Source of the DNA: UBA4874 sp002399435
GTDB lineage: Bacteria; Bacillota; Clostridia; Caldicoprobacterales; DTU083
Direction of reading: 5' to 3'
DNA: 64,000 bases
NCBI GenBank assembly: GCA_036823195.1
Contig: DAISGI010000008.1
Span: forward strand, 11,842-75,841
The position numbers were made by a program, and so were the translations under genes. The notes beneath the pieces were generated by a model. It had not been told where the DNA came from and ran no database searches. It was given only the letters and a program-made list of their open reading frames with translations. Below, piece after piece: positions 18,903 through 28,324 of this stretch (position 1 is its first letter; every line of letters starts with the position of its first letter).

Positions 18903-19820
18903 ATGAAAGACAGGAAGAAAAGAAGCGGGATGGTTCGGCAGACAAACCTTTCCACAAGACTCGCACCGGTGGTATTTCTGGGGCCGGCCATTATTCTGTT
19001 GATTCTGATTTCTGTTGTGCCATTATGTTATTCACTGTATCTGAGCACACAAAACTACAATCTTTCCATGCCAAATCGGCCGATGAAGTTTGTCGGGCTG
19101 GAGAACTACCGCACCATGCTCTTAAAACCTGCGTTTCGGGAATCTCTGGGCTGGACGCTGATCTTTTCCTCGGTGTCGGTGGTGTTTGAAACCGTCCTCG
19201 GTCTGGGCATTGCCCTGATGCTGCACAGTGACAGCACAAAAAGATATTCGGCGCCGTTCAAGACCATTATGATTATCCCGATGATGATTGCGCCGGTGGT
19301 ATCGGCAACCATCTGGAAACTGATGTACTATCCGGTATATGGCGTGTTGAACAACACATTGACCATGCTGGGAATCAATGGTCCGAACTGGCTCGGCGAA
19401 ACGTTTTATGCGAAGATTGCCATTATCATTGTGGAGATCTGGGGGGCAACGCCCTTTTGCATTCTGGTATATCAGGCGGCGCTGAATACCGTATCCACGG
19501 AAATGATCGAAGCAGCCAGGGTGGACGGAGCCTCGGCAGGCCGGGTTTTCTTCAGCATTACCCTGCCGAGCATCCGGAATTTCATTGCATTGGTGGTGTC
19601 CATCCGGATTGCGGATTCCCTGCGGATATTTGACATCGTCATGCAGTTGACAAACGGGGCCCCCGGATCCACCACGGAAACCATCGGAACTACGATTTAC
19701 AAGGCAGCGTTCCGGTATTATCAGGTAGGGCAGGGGTCGGCCGGTGCATTCCTGTTCTTTATCGTCATATCCATCGTATCATTGCTGTCCATGATGCTGA
19801 TGAGAAAACGGGAAGACTAA
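18903..19820 (+). CDS. Sugar ABC importer permease (MalF type)
   Basis: A 305-residue permease that opens the third importer module (permease, permease, binding protein). The start is ATG 18903, seven bases after AGGGAGG; ATG 18897 is too close to that site. The first helix is FLGPAIILLILISVVPLCYS, and the EAA loop is EAARVDGASAGRVFFSITLPSIR. The 251 bases upstream have no gene and probably carry a promoter; TTGGAA near 18814 followed by GTATTAT is a weak candidate. Confidence 0.93.
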   Translation: MKDRKKRSGMVRQTNLSTRLAPVVFLGPAIILLILISVVPLCYSLYLSTQNYNLSMPNRPMKFVGLENYRTMLLKPAFRESLGWTLIFSSVSVVFETVLGLGIALMLHSDSTKRYSAPFKTIMIIPMMIAPVVSATIWKLMYYPVYGVLNNTLTMLGINGPNWLGETFYAKIAIIIVEIWGATPFCILVYQAALNTVSTEMIEAARVDGASAGRVFFSITLPSIRNFIALVVSIRIADSLRIFDIVMQLTNGAPGSTTETIGTTIYKAAFRYYQVGQGSAGAFLFFIVISIVSLLSMMLMRKRED

Positions 19821-19833
19821 GGAGGTGACTCAT

Positions 19834-20679
19834 TTGAAATCAAAAAAACGTTCCGGGCACGCCGGGCGGGTTGGTATGTTTATTGGTCTGCTGGTGGCTG
19901 CAGTTTTTTTCCTGTTCCCCATATACTGGGCAATTACCATGTCCTTTAAAAAGAAGGGGGATATCCTTGTGACGATCCCGCAGTTCTTTCCCATTCGGCC
20001 AACACTGGAAAACTATGTGGAAATCATGCAGAGATCCAGTTTCCCGACGTTTGCAGGGAACAGCATTATGGTTTCCCTTGTGACCACGTTGATCTGCGTG
20101 ATCATTGCTGCAATGGCAGGTTATGGACTGACGCGGTTTTCCGTATCGGGACGCAGTCAGATTTCCACCGGGATCTATATCATACGTATGGTGCCCGGGC
20201 TGGTTTACACGGTACCGCTGTATATGATCTACCAACAGATTCATCTGATTGACAACCGCTGGGGTTTGATCCTTGCATACTGTACCTTTTCCCTTCCCAT
20301 GTCCATATGGCTGTTCCTCAGCTTTTATGAGGAGATCCCGAAGGAAATCTATGAATCAGCAAGCATTGACGGATGCTCGGACTACAGAATGTTTATTTCC
20401 ATTGCCCTGCCGCTGGTTTTATCCGGCGTTTCCGTTGTTGCGATTCTCTGCTTTATTGGAGCCTGGAATGAGTTCAGCCTGGCACTGACGCTGACCTTCC
20501 GGGATGCTTATAAAACACTGCCCATCGGCATTAATTCCATGATCCAGAGGGAACGGGATACGCCCTTTGGTTCCATGGCTGCGGTGGGAACCATGGCCAT
20601 GCTGCCTGCCATTATTCTTTCGCTGACCATGCAGAAGTACATTGTGAAGGGATTTACTGCCGGTGCGGTAAAGGGATGA
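19834..20679 (+). CDS. Sugar ABC importer permease (MalG type)
   Basis: A 281-residue permease. TTG 19834 is preferred over GTG 19825, because the GTG lies within the ribosome site GGAGGTG (19821-19827) and the TTG is correctly spaced. The first helix is GLLVAAVFFLFPIYWAITMSFK, and the EAA loop is ESASIDGCSDYRMFISIALPLVL. It forms a heterodimer with the preceding permease. The lipoprotein binding protein follows after about 100 bases. Confidence 0.93.
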   Translation: MKSKKRSGHAGRVGMFIGLLVAAVFFLFPIYWAITMSFKKKGDILVTIPQFFPIRPTLENYVEIMQRSSFPTFAGNSIMVSLVTTLICVIIAAMAGYGLTRFSVSGRSQISTGIYIIRMVPGLVYTVPLYMIYQQIHLIDNRWGLILAYCTFSLPMSIWLFLSFYEEIPKEIYESASIDGCSDYRMFISIALPLVLSGVSVVAILCFIGAWNEFSLALTLTFRDAYKTLPIGINSMIQRERDTPFGSMAAVGTMAMLPAIILSLTMQKYIVKGFTAGAVKG

Positions 20680-20783
20680 CTGCATTTGAAAGGGCAGCCC
20701 GGCCGGCAGGCGGGGCCAAAAGGATGTCGATCATATTATAAAATCCATGTTAGCAAAATGATAACAGGAGAGGTGAATCATTG

Positions 20784-22247
20784 ATGAAAAAGTGGAAATC
20801 CATTTTAGCCGTTTTGCTGTGTATGCTGCTGCTGTCTGCTGCGGCATGTAAATCCGGCACTTCCAACAAAAAGCCCGGCGCCACGGCAACCCCGGGAGCT
20901 TCCGAAGCCCCGGTAAAGGGTTCGGTTTTAAAGAAATATCCGATGCTGAAAAATCTTGATCTGGACGGCACACTGAAGCCCGGTATGTACAAGGGTCGGA
21001 AGATTGTCGTCGCCACCAGCGCCGGGGACTATGAAAAAAGTATGAAGGTATACAAACAGCTGTTTCATGAACTGACCGGCGGTGAAGTGGAAATACAGTC
21101 TTTCCCGGACCAGTTGTTTGAAAAGGCACAGATGGCTCTCAATACCGGCGGCCAGTTTGACGTGATTGTCATGCCCATTGCCTATATCCATTCGTTTGCC
21201 TATTCCGGACTGCTTGCAGACTTAACAAAAATGCTCAGCTCCAAGGCAAGCCCGGGGTACGATCCGGACGATTTTCTTCACGGCCTGTACGATACTTACG
21301 CAAACTACAATCATATGACTGTTGCGCTTCCCTTCAAGCCGGATGCGCAGATGCTTTTTTACCGCAAGGACCTTTTTGAGGATGAAACGCAGAAAAAGAA
21401 CTTTAAGGCAAAGAACGGACGGGATCTGACCGTTCCGGAAACACCGGAGGAAATGCTGGAAGTCGCCAAATTCTTTACCAAATCCATGAATGCGGATTCC
21501 CCGGTTCAGTATGGATATTCCAGCATGATGAGCAAGCCCAACAGCCGTTTTTCCTGGTTCAACCGGCTTGGTTATTACGGCGGAAAGGAAGTTGGCAACA
21601 ATTTTGAGCCGGGCTTTACGAACGGCAGCGGGGTAAAAGCCCTTCAGTTTCAGGTGGATTTGCTGAAATGCGCTCCCAAAGATGTCCTGACCTTTGACTG
21701 GGATACATCCAACACTTATTTCGCCCAGGGAAACGCAGCCATGATGGAACAATGGCCGGGGCTGTATCTTACCTGCAATCAGGAAGGTTCCCCAACCAAA
21801 GGGAAAGTGGGATATGCGGTTTGTCCGGGCAAGAGCCCGACCCTTGGCGGATGGGCCATGGCAATCACAGGGGACAGCGCTGAGAAGGAAATGGCGTTTA
21901 AGTTCTGCGAAATGGTTACCTCCAAAGACGGCGAATATATCAAGATCGCATACACGATGGATCCGTGCCGTACATCGAATTACGAGCGTGACATTGTAAA
22001 GAAAACCAGCGATCCGGCATTCTATAAGGCACTGATGGACAGCCTCTCCGTTGCGAGGCAGCTTGCCGATACGGATATTCCGTTTGTGTCCGGAGAGATT
22101 GCGGATATTGAAGAAAACTCGATCCAGTCCGTGCTGGTGGGAAAACTTTCCGTGAAGAAAGCCGTCGACCAGATGTCCAGGCAGTTCAAGGATGCGGTCA
22201 AAGGCGTCAGCGATCAGCTGAAATCCCCCAAAAAATCAAAGTCATAG
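20784..22247 (+). CDS. Lipoprotein sugar-binding protein
   Basis: A 487-residue extracellular solute-binding lipoprotein. ATG 20784 lies behind GGAGAGGTG. The signal peptide is ILAVLLCMLLLSAAAC with Cys22 lipidated, followed by a Lys/Pro/Ala-rich linker. Family-1 features include TGGQFDVIVMPIAYIHSFAYSG, FKPDAQMLFYRKDLF and GNAAMMEQWPGLY. It is the third binding protein of the locus and belongs to the permease pair just upstream. A cytosolic GH43 and a large GH2 follow, so its ligand is probably an oligosaccharide cleaved by them. Confidence 0.93.
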   Translation: MKKWKSILAVLLCMLLLSAAACKSGTSNKKPGATATPGASEAPVKGSVLKKYPMLKNLDLDGTLKPGMYKGRKIVVATSAGDYEKSMKVYKQLFHELTGGEVEIQSFPDQLFEKAQMALNTGGQFDVIVMPIAYIHSFAYSGLLADLTKMLSSKASPGYDPDDFLHGLYDTYANYNHMTVALPFKPDAQMLFYRKDLFEDETQKKNFKAKNGRDLTVPETPEEMLEVAKFFTKSMNADSPVQYGYSSMMSKPNSRFSWFNRLGYYGGKEVGNNFEPGFTNGSGVKALQFQVDLLKCAPKDVLTFDWDTSNTYFAQGNAAMMEQWPGLYLTCNQEGSPTKGKVGYAVCPGKSPTLGGWAMAITGDSAEKEMAFKFCEMVTSKDGEYIKIAYTMDPCRTSNYERDIVKKTSDPAFYKALMDSLSVARQLADTDIPFVSGEIADIEENSIQSVLVGKLSVKKAVDQMSRQFKDAVKGVSDQLKSPKKSKS

Positions 22248-22275
22248 TCACAGAAGACATAGGAACAGAGGACAT
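22246..22275 (+). repeat. 15-bp tandem duplication at a gene end
   Basis: Two imperfect 15-base units (AGTCACAGAAGACAT, then AGGAACAGAGGACAT; 12 of 15 identical) start at the stop codon of the binding-protein gene. Just after, GGGCCCCTTTTGGGGTCC can form a short hairpin. Confidence 0.5.
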
Positions 22276-22353
22276 AGGAATAAACAGAACCGATGCGGGC
22301 CCCTTTTGGGGTCCGTTCCATATAAATTAATAAATTGCGAAAGGACGTCGCAT

Positions 22354-24591
22354 ATGAAAACATATCAGAATCCTCTTTCACTGCCCGGGCAGGATCCGGA
22401 GCAGGGGCTCGGCGATCCATTTGTTTTTCGGTTTAACGGGCGGTATTATCTGTGCCCTTCCCCCGGCGGGGAAAAGCAGGGTGTCCTATTATGGGAATCC
22501 ACGGATATGACGACGTGGAGTTTCCTGGGGAATATAGCTCCCGATGCATTGCTGCACCATATGTATGCACCGGAGATCTTTTATTACAACGGTACATTTT
22601 TTCTCGTCGGATCCCCGGACGGGGAAGGACATTACATCTTTGTTTCCGATTCACCCGGAGGCCCGTACCGAAAGCTGACGGGAAATCTCGGTCAGACCAT
22701 TGACGGTTCCATGTTTGCGGACAATGATGGGTCGCTTTATTTCTATCATGCGGAGTATCCCTCCATATACGGGCACCGCATGGATCCGGACGGAACCCTG
22801 CATCCCGGTCAGGAGCTGTACGGCACTTCCATGGGGCACTGGACGGAAGGCCCCGGGGTTTTTCTGCGCGGAAACAAATACTACATTACCATGACAGGCA
22901 ATCACCTGCACTCCCGGGCCTACCGTGTGGACTATGCATACAGCAGCGAGGGTCCGCTGGGCCCGTTCCGGATACCGCGGAATAAAACACTGCTGGTCAA
23001 CTCGGCATATGAATATGGAAGCCTGGGACATTCCTCCACGGTGATCGGTCCGGATCTGGACAGCTACTGGATTTTCTATCACAGCTTCCGGATGGAGCCG
23101 AAGGACGCCAGCCATGGGATCCGCCGGCACGGCCGGTTTGTTCACATGGACCGCATGCTGTTCAACGGGGATGAACTGTATGTAAGCGGGCCGAGCCTTT
23201 CGGAAACGCCGGTGCCGGAGCTGCCGGATTTTTATGGCTGGGCGGATGAGGGCCCGGATTCCCGGCTGTTCCTGCATAAAAATACGTTTGTGCTCTCCAA
23301 AGGGGAAATGTCCCCGTGTGGAACAGCGGAAATCACGTTTTTGCCGGGAGAAAATGGCGCCGCTGTTTTTGCCTGGCAGGATGTGTCCAATTATCTCGAA
23401 GTGATGCCCTGTGACGGGGAGCTCCGCATCTTTTCCGTGAAGGACGGCAGCCGGAGCTGTCTTTTTGAAGCACCTCTTTTTAAAGGCTTTCGGCAGGATG
23501 TGCTGCATACCCTGAGGATGGAGGGAGACGAAGAAAACATTACCTTTTTTGTGGACCGGATGCGCAAGGGATGCATTTCGACAGTTTCCCCTGCCGGGCG
23601 GATCGGAACGAAGGATGCGCTGCGTACATCTTATGTGGCATTTACCCATCATGTTCACCAATCCAGCGACAGGGAGCATTATCAGCATATCCCCGGTTAT
23701 CTGGGCTGCATGACGGCACTGCCCGGCAGCGGCGGCGAAGCACTGGCCTGTCCGCAGGAGGAAACACGGCGGATCCTGCATGCCGGAGAGAGCGTCCGTT
23801 ACCGGATCAACGTGACCCGGGAAGCACGGTATCATCTTCAGGCCACTCTGCAGTCCTTTGGCGATACCAAAGTGGAGTGGTGCGTGGAATCAGAGAAAGG
23901 ACAGGGAAAAGGACAAAGGGAGTTTTCCGTTCAGCCGGCCCTTCAACGGGTGGGGCTTGGCACGGCTGCCCTGAAGAAAGGGTGCCAGGAATGGACCCTG
24001 ACGGTTCTAAGCGGGGCACTGCAGCTGCGCGGATTTGATCTTTTCCCGGTGGAGAAACCTTTCGCCGAGGAATTCAGCGGCCTTACGCTGTGTAAAAACA
24101 CGGAGCAAATCGAAGGGGACATCTGCATTGACCGGATGGAAGGGCTGCAGATGGACCGTCCGGGTCACGCCCTGTGTCAGTTTGGGTCCCGGTTTCATAC
24201 CGAGGAGTGCATGGAGGCTGATGTTGTTTTCCGCGGGGATGAGATCCGTCGTTCCGCAGGCATTTTTCTCCGTGTCAGTGAAAATTCCTTCTATCCGGAT
24301 CAGGTATGGATCGGTCATCGGGGATATTATGTTGGGTTTGACGGAAACCACGTATTTATCTGGCGTATGAACTTTGATAAAAAAGTGCTGGCCCAGGCCC
24401 GCTTTCCCATTTTGCCGGAGACTTCCTGCCGGATCCGTGCGGAGATCCGGGGGAATGAGATCACGGCATCCGTAAACGGGAAATATGTCATCTCGGCTGT
24501 GGACGATGATTCCCTGCCCTACGGAGTGGCAGCGGTGGGTTCCTTTGGGGCGCGCGTTACCTTTTCACGCGTCCGCTTTGATCTGAAATAA
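22354..24591 (+). CDS. Cytosolic GH43-type glycoside hydrolase
   Basis: A 745-residue enzyme without a signal peptide, hence probably intracellular. ATG 22354 follows GAAAGGACG. The GH43 propeller occupies about residues 1-300 with Asp21 (GLGDPFV), Asp118 (TIDGSMF) and Glu165 (WTEGPGVF) in the three catalytic positions. Beta-sandwich modules follow, including a C-terminal lectin-like fold (about 570-745). The whole layout parallels the lipoprotein GH43 at 16093. Directly behind the third importer module, it probably trims the imported oligosaccharide and passes it to the GH2 enzyme downstream. Confidence 0.88.
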   Translation: MKTYQNPLSLPGQDPEQGLGDPFVFRFNGRYYLCPSPGGEKQGVLLWESTDMTTWSFLGNIAPDALLHHMYAPEIFYYNGTFFLVGSPDGEGHYIFVSDSPGGPYRKLTGNLGQTIDGSMFADNDGSLYFYHAEYPSIYGHRMDPDGTLHPGQELYGTSMGHWTEGPGVFLRGNKYYITMTGNHLHSRAYRVDYAYSSEGPLGPFRIPRNKTLLVNSAYEYGSLGHSSTVIGPDLDSYWIFYHSFRMEPKDASHGIRRHGRFVHMDRMLFNGDELYVSGPSLSETPVPELPDFYGWADEGPDSRLFLHKNTFVLSKGEMSPCGTAEITFLPGENGAAVFAWQDVSNYLEVMPCDGELRIFSVKDGSRSCLFEAPLFKGFRQDVLHTLRMEGDEENITFFVDRMRKGCISTVSPAGRIGTKDALRTSYVAFTHHVHQSSDREHYQHIPGYLGCMTALPGSGGEALACPQEETRRILHAGESVRYRINVTREARYHLQATLQSFGDTKVEWCVESEKGQGKGQREFSVQPALQRVGLGTAALKKGCQEWTLTVLSGALQLRGFDLFPVEKPFAEEFSGLTLCKNTEQIEGDICIDRMEGLQMDRPGHALCQFGSRFHTEECMEADVVFRGDEIRRSAGIFLRVSENSFYPDQVWIGHRGYYVGFDGNHVFIWRMNFDKKVLAQARFPILPETSCRIRAEIRGNEITASVNGKYVISAVDDDSLPYGVAAVGSFGARVTFSRVRFDLK

Positions 24592-24641
24592 CGGGTAATT
24601 AAATCTTCGAAGATGTGAATGCACGAAAGGAGAGCATGGAT

Positions 24642-27600
24642 ATGATTTGGACGGATCATTTTACGGAGGAGTCCCTGCAGCCTGCGCACTGGGTTTTTTG
24701 CAATATGACCAGTCCGTGTACGGAGGTCGCAAAGCATGTGGGGGATTCGGTCCTGGCGCTTCCGGAGCATGACAGATGGAACGAAGGAAATTGTCTCCTG
24801 AGCCGTCGCTTTCTGCAGGAAACCAGCTGTGTACAGGGCACGTTTACCGGATGGGACAGGGAAATCTCCGGTGCGGCAGTGGGATATTATGCAGGGGACG
24901 GCAGCTTTTCCAACTATGTGCTCCTTGCTGCCACAGAGACGCATATTGAGCTGCGCGTTCCCTCCGGCGGACAGAACGGGGACGCTTTTATGCCGTCCCA
25001 GCCCAAATGGTACATCGTCGCGCAGACGGAGTGGCAGCCCGGGTTCCCGGTACAGCTGACCCTGAGGCGAAACGGGTGTGCCTATCGTGGGGAAGTCAAC
25101 GGAAGGCTTTGCCTGGAGGCGGATATCCCGGAGATCCAGGGGGACGCAAGGGCTTTGTTCAAGGCCCTGCCGTGGACGAATCGGCTGATGCCGGGGTACG
25201 CCTATCTGGACCGGGCCGGCATGGAAGGATTTGCCCCGACAGGAGAGCTGTCCGGCACCGTCCGGGATGGGACGACCCAGGCACCGATACCTTATGCGGG
25301 TGTGCATATCGCCGGATTCGATACGTTTTTTACACGGGCGGATGAAAGGGGGCACTTTCATATAGGAAACGTACCCCGCGGCACCCATATGCTGATCGCC
25401 GCCGCAGAAGGCTATGCGTTTTCCGGCACGGAAGTTTCCTGTATCCCGGGACAGCTGCGGGAGGAATCCCTTGCCGTTCTTCCGGAAAGCGCAGGGAACT
25501 GTCCGCGGAAAGAATACAACAACCCTTTGTTTGACCGGAGGGAAAGCGGTTTTCTGCAGCTGAACGGAACCTGGGAATTCCAGTTTGATCCAAATAACGC
25601 CGGAATTCAGGAACACTGGTATGAGCCGGAACATGCCCGGTTCGACCGGCATATCCGGGTTCCGTTTTCCTGGGCTTCCCTGATGGGCTTCGGGGAAGAG
25701 CATCTTGTCTGCGGAGACACCCTTCATGAGAGCAATACCATGTTCAACAATTATCACCGGACCGGGGAGCATGCCTGGTACCGCCGGAGGTTCACCGTTC
25801 CCGGATCTTTTCCGGCCGGGGAAGGTGTCATTCTGCACATCGGCGCGTGCTCCAACGTCACAAATGTCTGGCTGGACGGCCGGTATCAGGGCATGCGGGT
25901 GGACGAATACAGCGATCTTTCCTTTGACCTGGGCCGGCTTGCCCCGGGTTCGGAGCATTTGCTCGTCATAAAGGTGCAGTATCCTCATGATATCCCCTCC
26001 CACAATATGGGTAAACAGATTTTCTGGTTTTCCAGCGCGCCGGGGATCTGGCAAAGTGTATGGCTGGAGCACCGTGCCTCCGCCTATATTGAAATCTTTC
26101 ACCTGACGCCGGAGCTGGAGTTCGACGGGGAAACCTGTACCGAAGCGATGGTGCGGGTATCGGTATCCGCCGCCGGAGTGGAAGAAGGGCAGGATGGACA
26201 ACTTCATTTGTCGCTAAGGGCGCCGGAATCCGGCAGAACCTTTGAGGCGGATATTCCCCTTTTGCATGGCAGAGGACAGGCGGCAATCCCTGTCGCGGAC
26301 CCGGAGCTTTGGCAATACCGGGAAGGGCGTCTTTACCAAGCGGAGGCAAGGCTTTTTGTTTCCGGAAAACAGGCCGATGCCGTAAAAAGCTATGTCGGGC
26401 TCCGCAAGGTGGAAACGAAATGGCTGCCCGGGCACAGCCCGGAGGAGACCCGGGACCCGGAGGAGCAGTATCAGTATGTATACCTGAACAACCGGCCGTT
26501 CTATGTGCTTGGGGTTCTGGATCAGTGCTACAACCCATTCGGCATTTACACATACCGTAGTTTTGGAAAGGAAGGTCTTCAGGGAGTACGGGGATCCATC
26601 GCTTATGACATCAACCGGACCCTTGCCTATGGATACAACGTGTCCCGTGTTCACATCAAGGAAAACGAACCGCTTTGGTATTACGAATGCGACCGCGCAG
26701 GGCTGCCCGTCTGGACCGAGCATCCGTCCAACTTTTATGCGGAACCGGAAAATCCGAACTGGCAGACGGCATATCGCCGGGAAATGACCGGCATGCTGTC
26801 CCGGCTGCACAATCATCCCTCCATCCTCATGGTATCCAGCATCAACGAATCCTGGGGCATCACTGGTACCCACAACCGGACGCCATGGGAAAATGAACTG
26901 AAATCCCGTTTTCTGGAAGAGGTTGCCCGTGAAACAAAGCAGGCCTGGCCCCACGTTCTGGTTTGTGACAATTCCGGATATGGGAAAACCGCCGCGTGTG
27001 AGCTGAATGACTTTCATATCTATCCCGCGGGGCATTGGGATGCCAAAAAGCGCTGGGAAAAGCTCGTCCGGGCCTGCTATCCGGGTTCCACCTACAACTG
27101 CATTCATCACAGTCACTCGCCCCATGCCATCGGGGAAGCGGTGCAGACCGGCCGGCCGGTTCTGGTCAGTGAATTTCTTCATATCAACGGCATTGACATG
27201 CAGCTGCGCATGTTTCAGAAGATTGCCGGATATGTGCGCATGAACGTGGCATCCCATGAGACGGAGGATTCCGGTCCACTGACCGCGGAACGATGGGAGC
27301 GGGATTATGGATACGTGGATTCGGATGGGAATCCCGTCGGCTATGATATGGTCAACAACATGGACATGGTGGTCTGGGATCAGAACCGCATCTTTTATGC
27401 CGGGCCCGGTGAAACCGTATCTGTGGATCTTTATACTTCCCATTTTTCATGGAAAATCGTGAAAAAGCCGATCCTTCACATTTCGGTAACAGGGATCGAC
27501 ACGATGGGGCGATACCTGCCGGATTTGTTTTCCCGGGATACGGCTGTGGATTTCACGCCGTTTGCTGTGGAAAAACAGGCTGCTTTTGAAATGATCGTTC

Positions 27601-28229
27601 CCGAAACCATCCGGGGCGCTTATTTGTTTGCGGAAATAAAGGACGGGAAAACCGTTCTGTGCCGCAACTATGTTCAGCTTTGCGTGCACAATGTTCGGGA
27701 CAGTATAGGGAAACTGGCTGAGATTTCTGTGGAAAACTATCGGAGCGCACAGGGCGGTTATCTGTTTGAAGAAAGCTGCGGCGGGGCTTCGGCCGTTGCC
27801 GTTCATGGGCACGGATCCCTGGAATATTCATTTACGTTGGAACGATCCGCGGCGAATGTTGTACTCATTCTGGAAGCCGGTGCCAGGGAGGGGAAGAATG
27901 CCGTAAAGGTAACCGATGAACGTCTTCATGGGAGCCATATTGAAATCCATCTGGATGGGAAACTCCTGCAAACCATCGCGCCGGCAGACGACCCTTCGGA
28001 CGAACGCGGCCTCTTTTCCAATGCCATGCAGGGCGGCGATCCGTATCATTATGGCAGGACCGGCCGGCTTGGCTACGGGGAGCGCTTTGAAGTGCCGGTC
28101 CCGGATGGACTGGACAGAGGAACACATACCCTGCGCTTTTGCTGTGATGAAGGAGGCATGACCCTGTACGGCGCCTATTCCGGCCGCTATGGCTTTGCAC
28201 CCTGTTTTGTGGAAAATTTACGCAAATAA
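24642..28229 (+). CDS. Very large GH2-type glycoside hydrolase
   Basis: A 1195-residue protein without signal peptide. ATG 24642 is chosen because the AAAGGAG site is nine bases upstream; ATG 24636 is nearer. A lectin-like beta sandwich (about 1-200) and a carboxypeptidase-regulatory-like beta domain (about 205-285, LSGTVRDGTTQAPIPYAG) precede GH2 sugar-binding and immunoglobulin-like domains (about 300-600). The TIM barrel carries the acid/base in SSINESWG (Glu736) and a probable nucleophile in LVSEFLH (Glu844). C-terminal beta modules follow. Ordinary GH2 enzymes are 600-1050 residues, so this one is extended at both ends. Beta-galactosidase, beta-glucuronidase or arabinosidase activity are all possible. 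Confidence 0.85.
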   Translation: MIWTDHFTEESLQPAHWVFCNMTSPCTEVAKHVGDSVLALPEHDRWNEGNCLLSRRFLQETSCVQGTFTGWDREISGAAVGYYAGDGSFSNYVLLAATETHIELRVPSGGQNGDAFMPSQPKWYIVAQTEWQPGFPVQLTLRRNGCAYRGEVNGRLCLEADIPEIQGDARALFKALPWTNRLMPGYAYLDRAGMEGFAPTGELSGTVRDGTTQAPIPYAGVHIAGFDTFFTRADERGHFHIGNVPRGTHMLIAAAEGYAFSGTEVSCIPGQLREESLAVLPESAGNCPRKEYNNPLFDRRESGFLQLNGTWEFQFDPNNAGIQEHWYEPEHARFDRHIRVPFSWASLMGFGEEHLVCGDTLHESNTMFNNYHRTGEHAWYRRRFTVPGSFPAGEGVILHIGACSNVTNVWLDGRYQGMRVDEYSDLSFDLGRLAPGSEHLLVIKVQYPHDIPSHNMGKQIFWFSSAPGIWQSVWLEHRASAYIEIFHLTPELEFDGETCTEAMVRVSVSAAGVEEGQDGQLHLSLRAPESGRTFEADIPLLHGRGQAAIPVADPELWQYREGRLYQAEARLFVSGKQADAVKSYVGLRKVETKWLPGHSPEETRDPEEQYQYVYLNNRPFYVLGVLDQCYNPFGIYTYRSFGKEGLQGVRGSIAYDINRTLAYGYNVSRVHIKENEPLWYYECDRAGLPVWTEHPSNFYAEPENPNWQTAYRREMTGMLSRLHNHPSILMVSSINESWGITGTHNRTPWENELKSRFLEEVARETKQAWPHVLVCDNSGYGKTAACELNDFHIYPAGHWDAKKRWEKLVRACYPGSTYNCIHHSHSPHAIGEAVQTGRPVLVSEFLHINGIDMQLRMFQKIAGYVRMNVASHETEDSGPLTAERWERDYGYVDSDGNPVGYDMVNNMDMVVWDQNRIFYAGPGETVSVDLYTSHFSWKIVKKPILHISVTGIDTMGRYLPDLFSRDTAVDFTPFAVEKQAAFEMIVPETIRGAYLFAEIKDGKTVLCRNYVQLCVHNVRDSIGKLAEISVENYRSAQGGYLFEESCGGASAVAVHGHGSLEYSFTLERSAANVVLILEAGAREGKNAVKVTDERLHGSHIEIHLDGKLLQTIAPADDPSDERGLFSNAMQGGDPYHYGRTGRLGYGERFEVPVPDGLDRGTHTLRFCCDEGGMTLYGAYSGRYGFAPCFVENLRK

Positions 28230-28241
28230 CTTTTTAAGCCG

Positions 28242-28285
28242 TTATACCATCCTGGGTTTCGTAATTTGAAACAGGATGGTATAAT
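28242..28285 (+). promoter_or_regulatory. Long inverted repeat carrying an extended -10 promoter
   Basis: TTATACCATCCT (28242-28253) pairs with AGGATGGTATAA (28273-28284), and GTTTC with GAAAC inside, giving about 17 bp with a two-base bulge. The right arm contains TGGTATAAT (28277-28285), an extended -10 element for the amidohydrolase gene. The structure could end the GH2 transcript or act as an operator. No U-run follows on the plus strand. Confidence 0.5.
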
Positions 28286-28324
28286 CGGAAGAGACGGGGA
28301 AAAAAGATGGGGGGAGAGGTTTCT

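Noticed and set aside
22261..22330. GC-rich hairpin GGGCCCCTTTTGGGGTCC as a terminator
   Set aside because: The stem is short and no U-run follows, so it is mentioned only with the neighbouring repeat.
24519..26207. Minus-strand open frame of 562 codons
   Set aside because: Antisense to the GH2 gene, without motifs.
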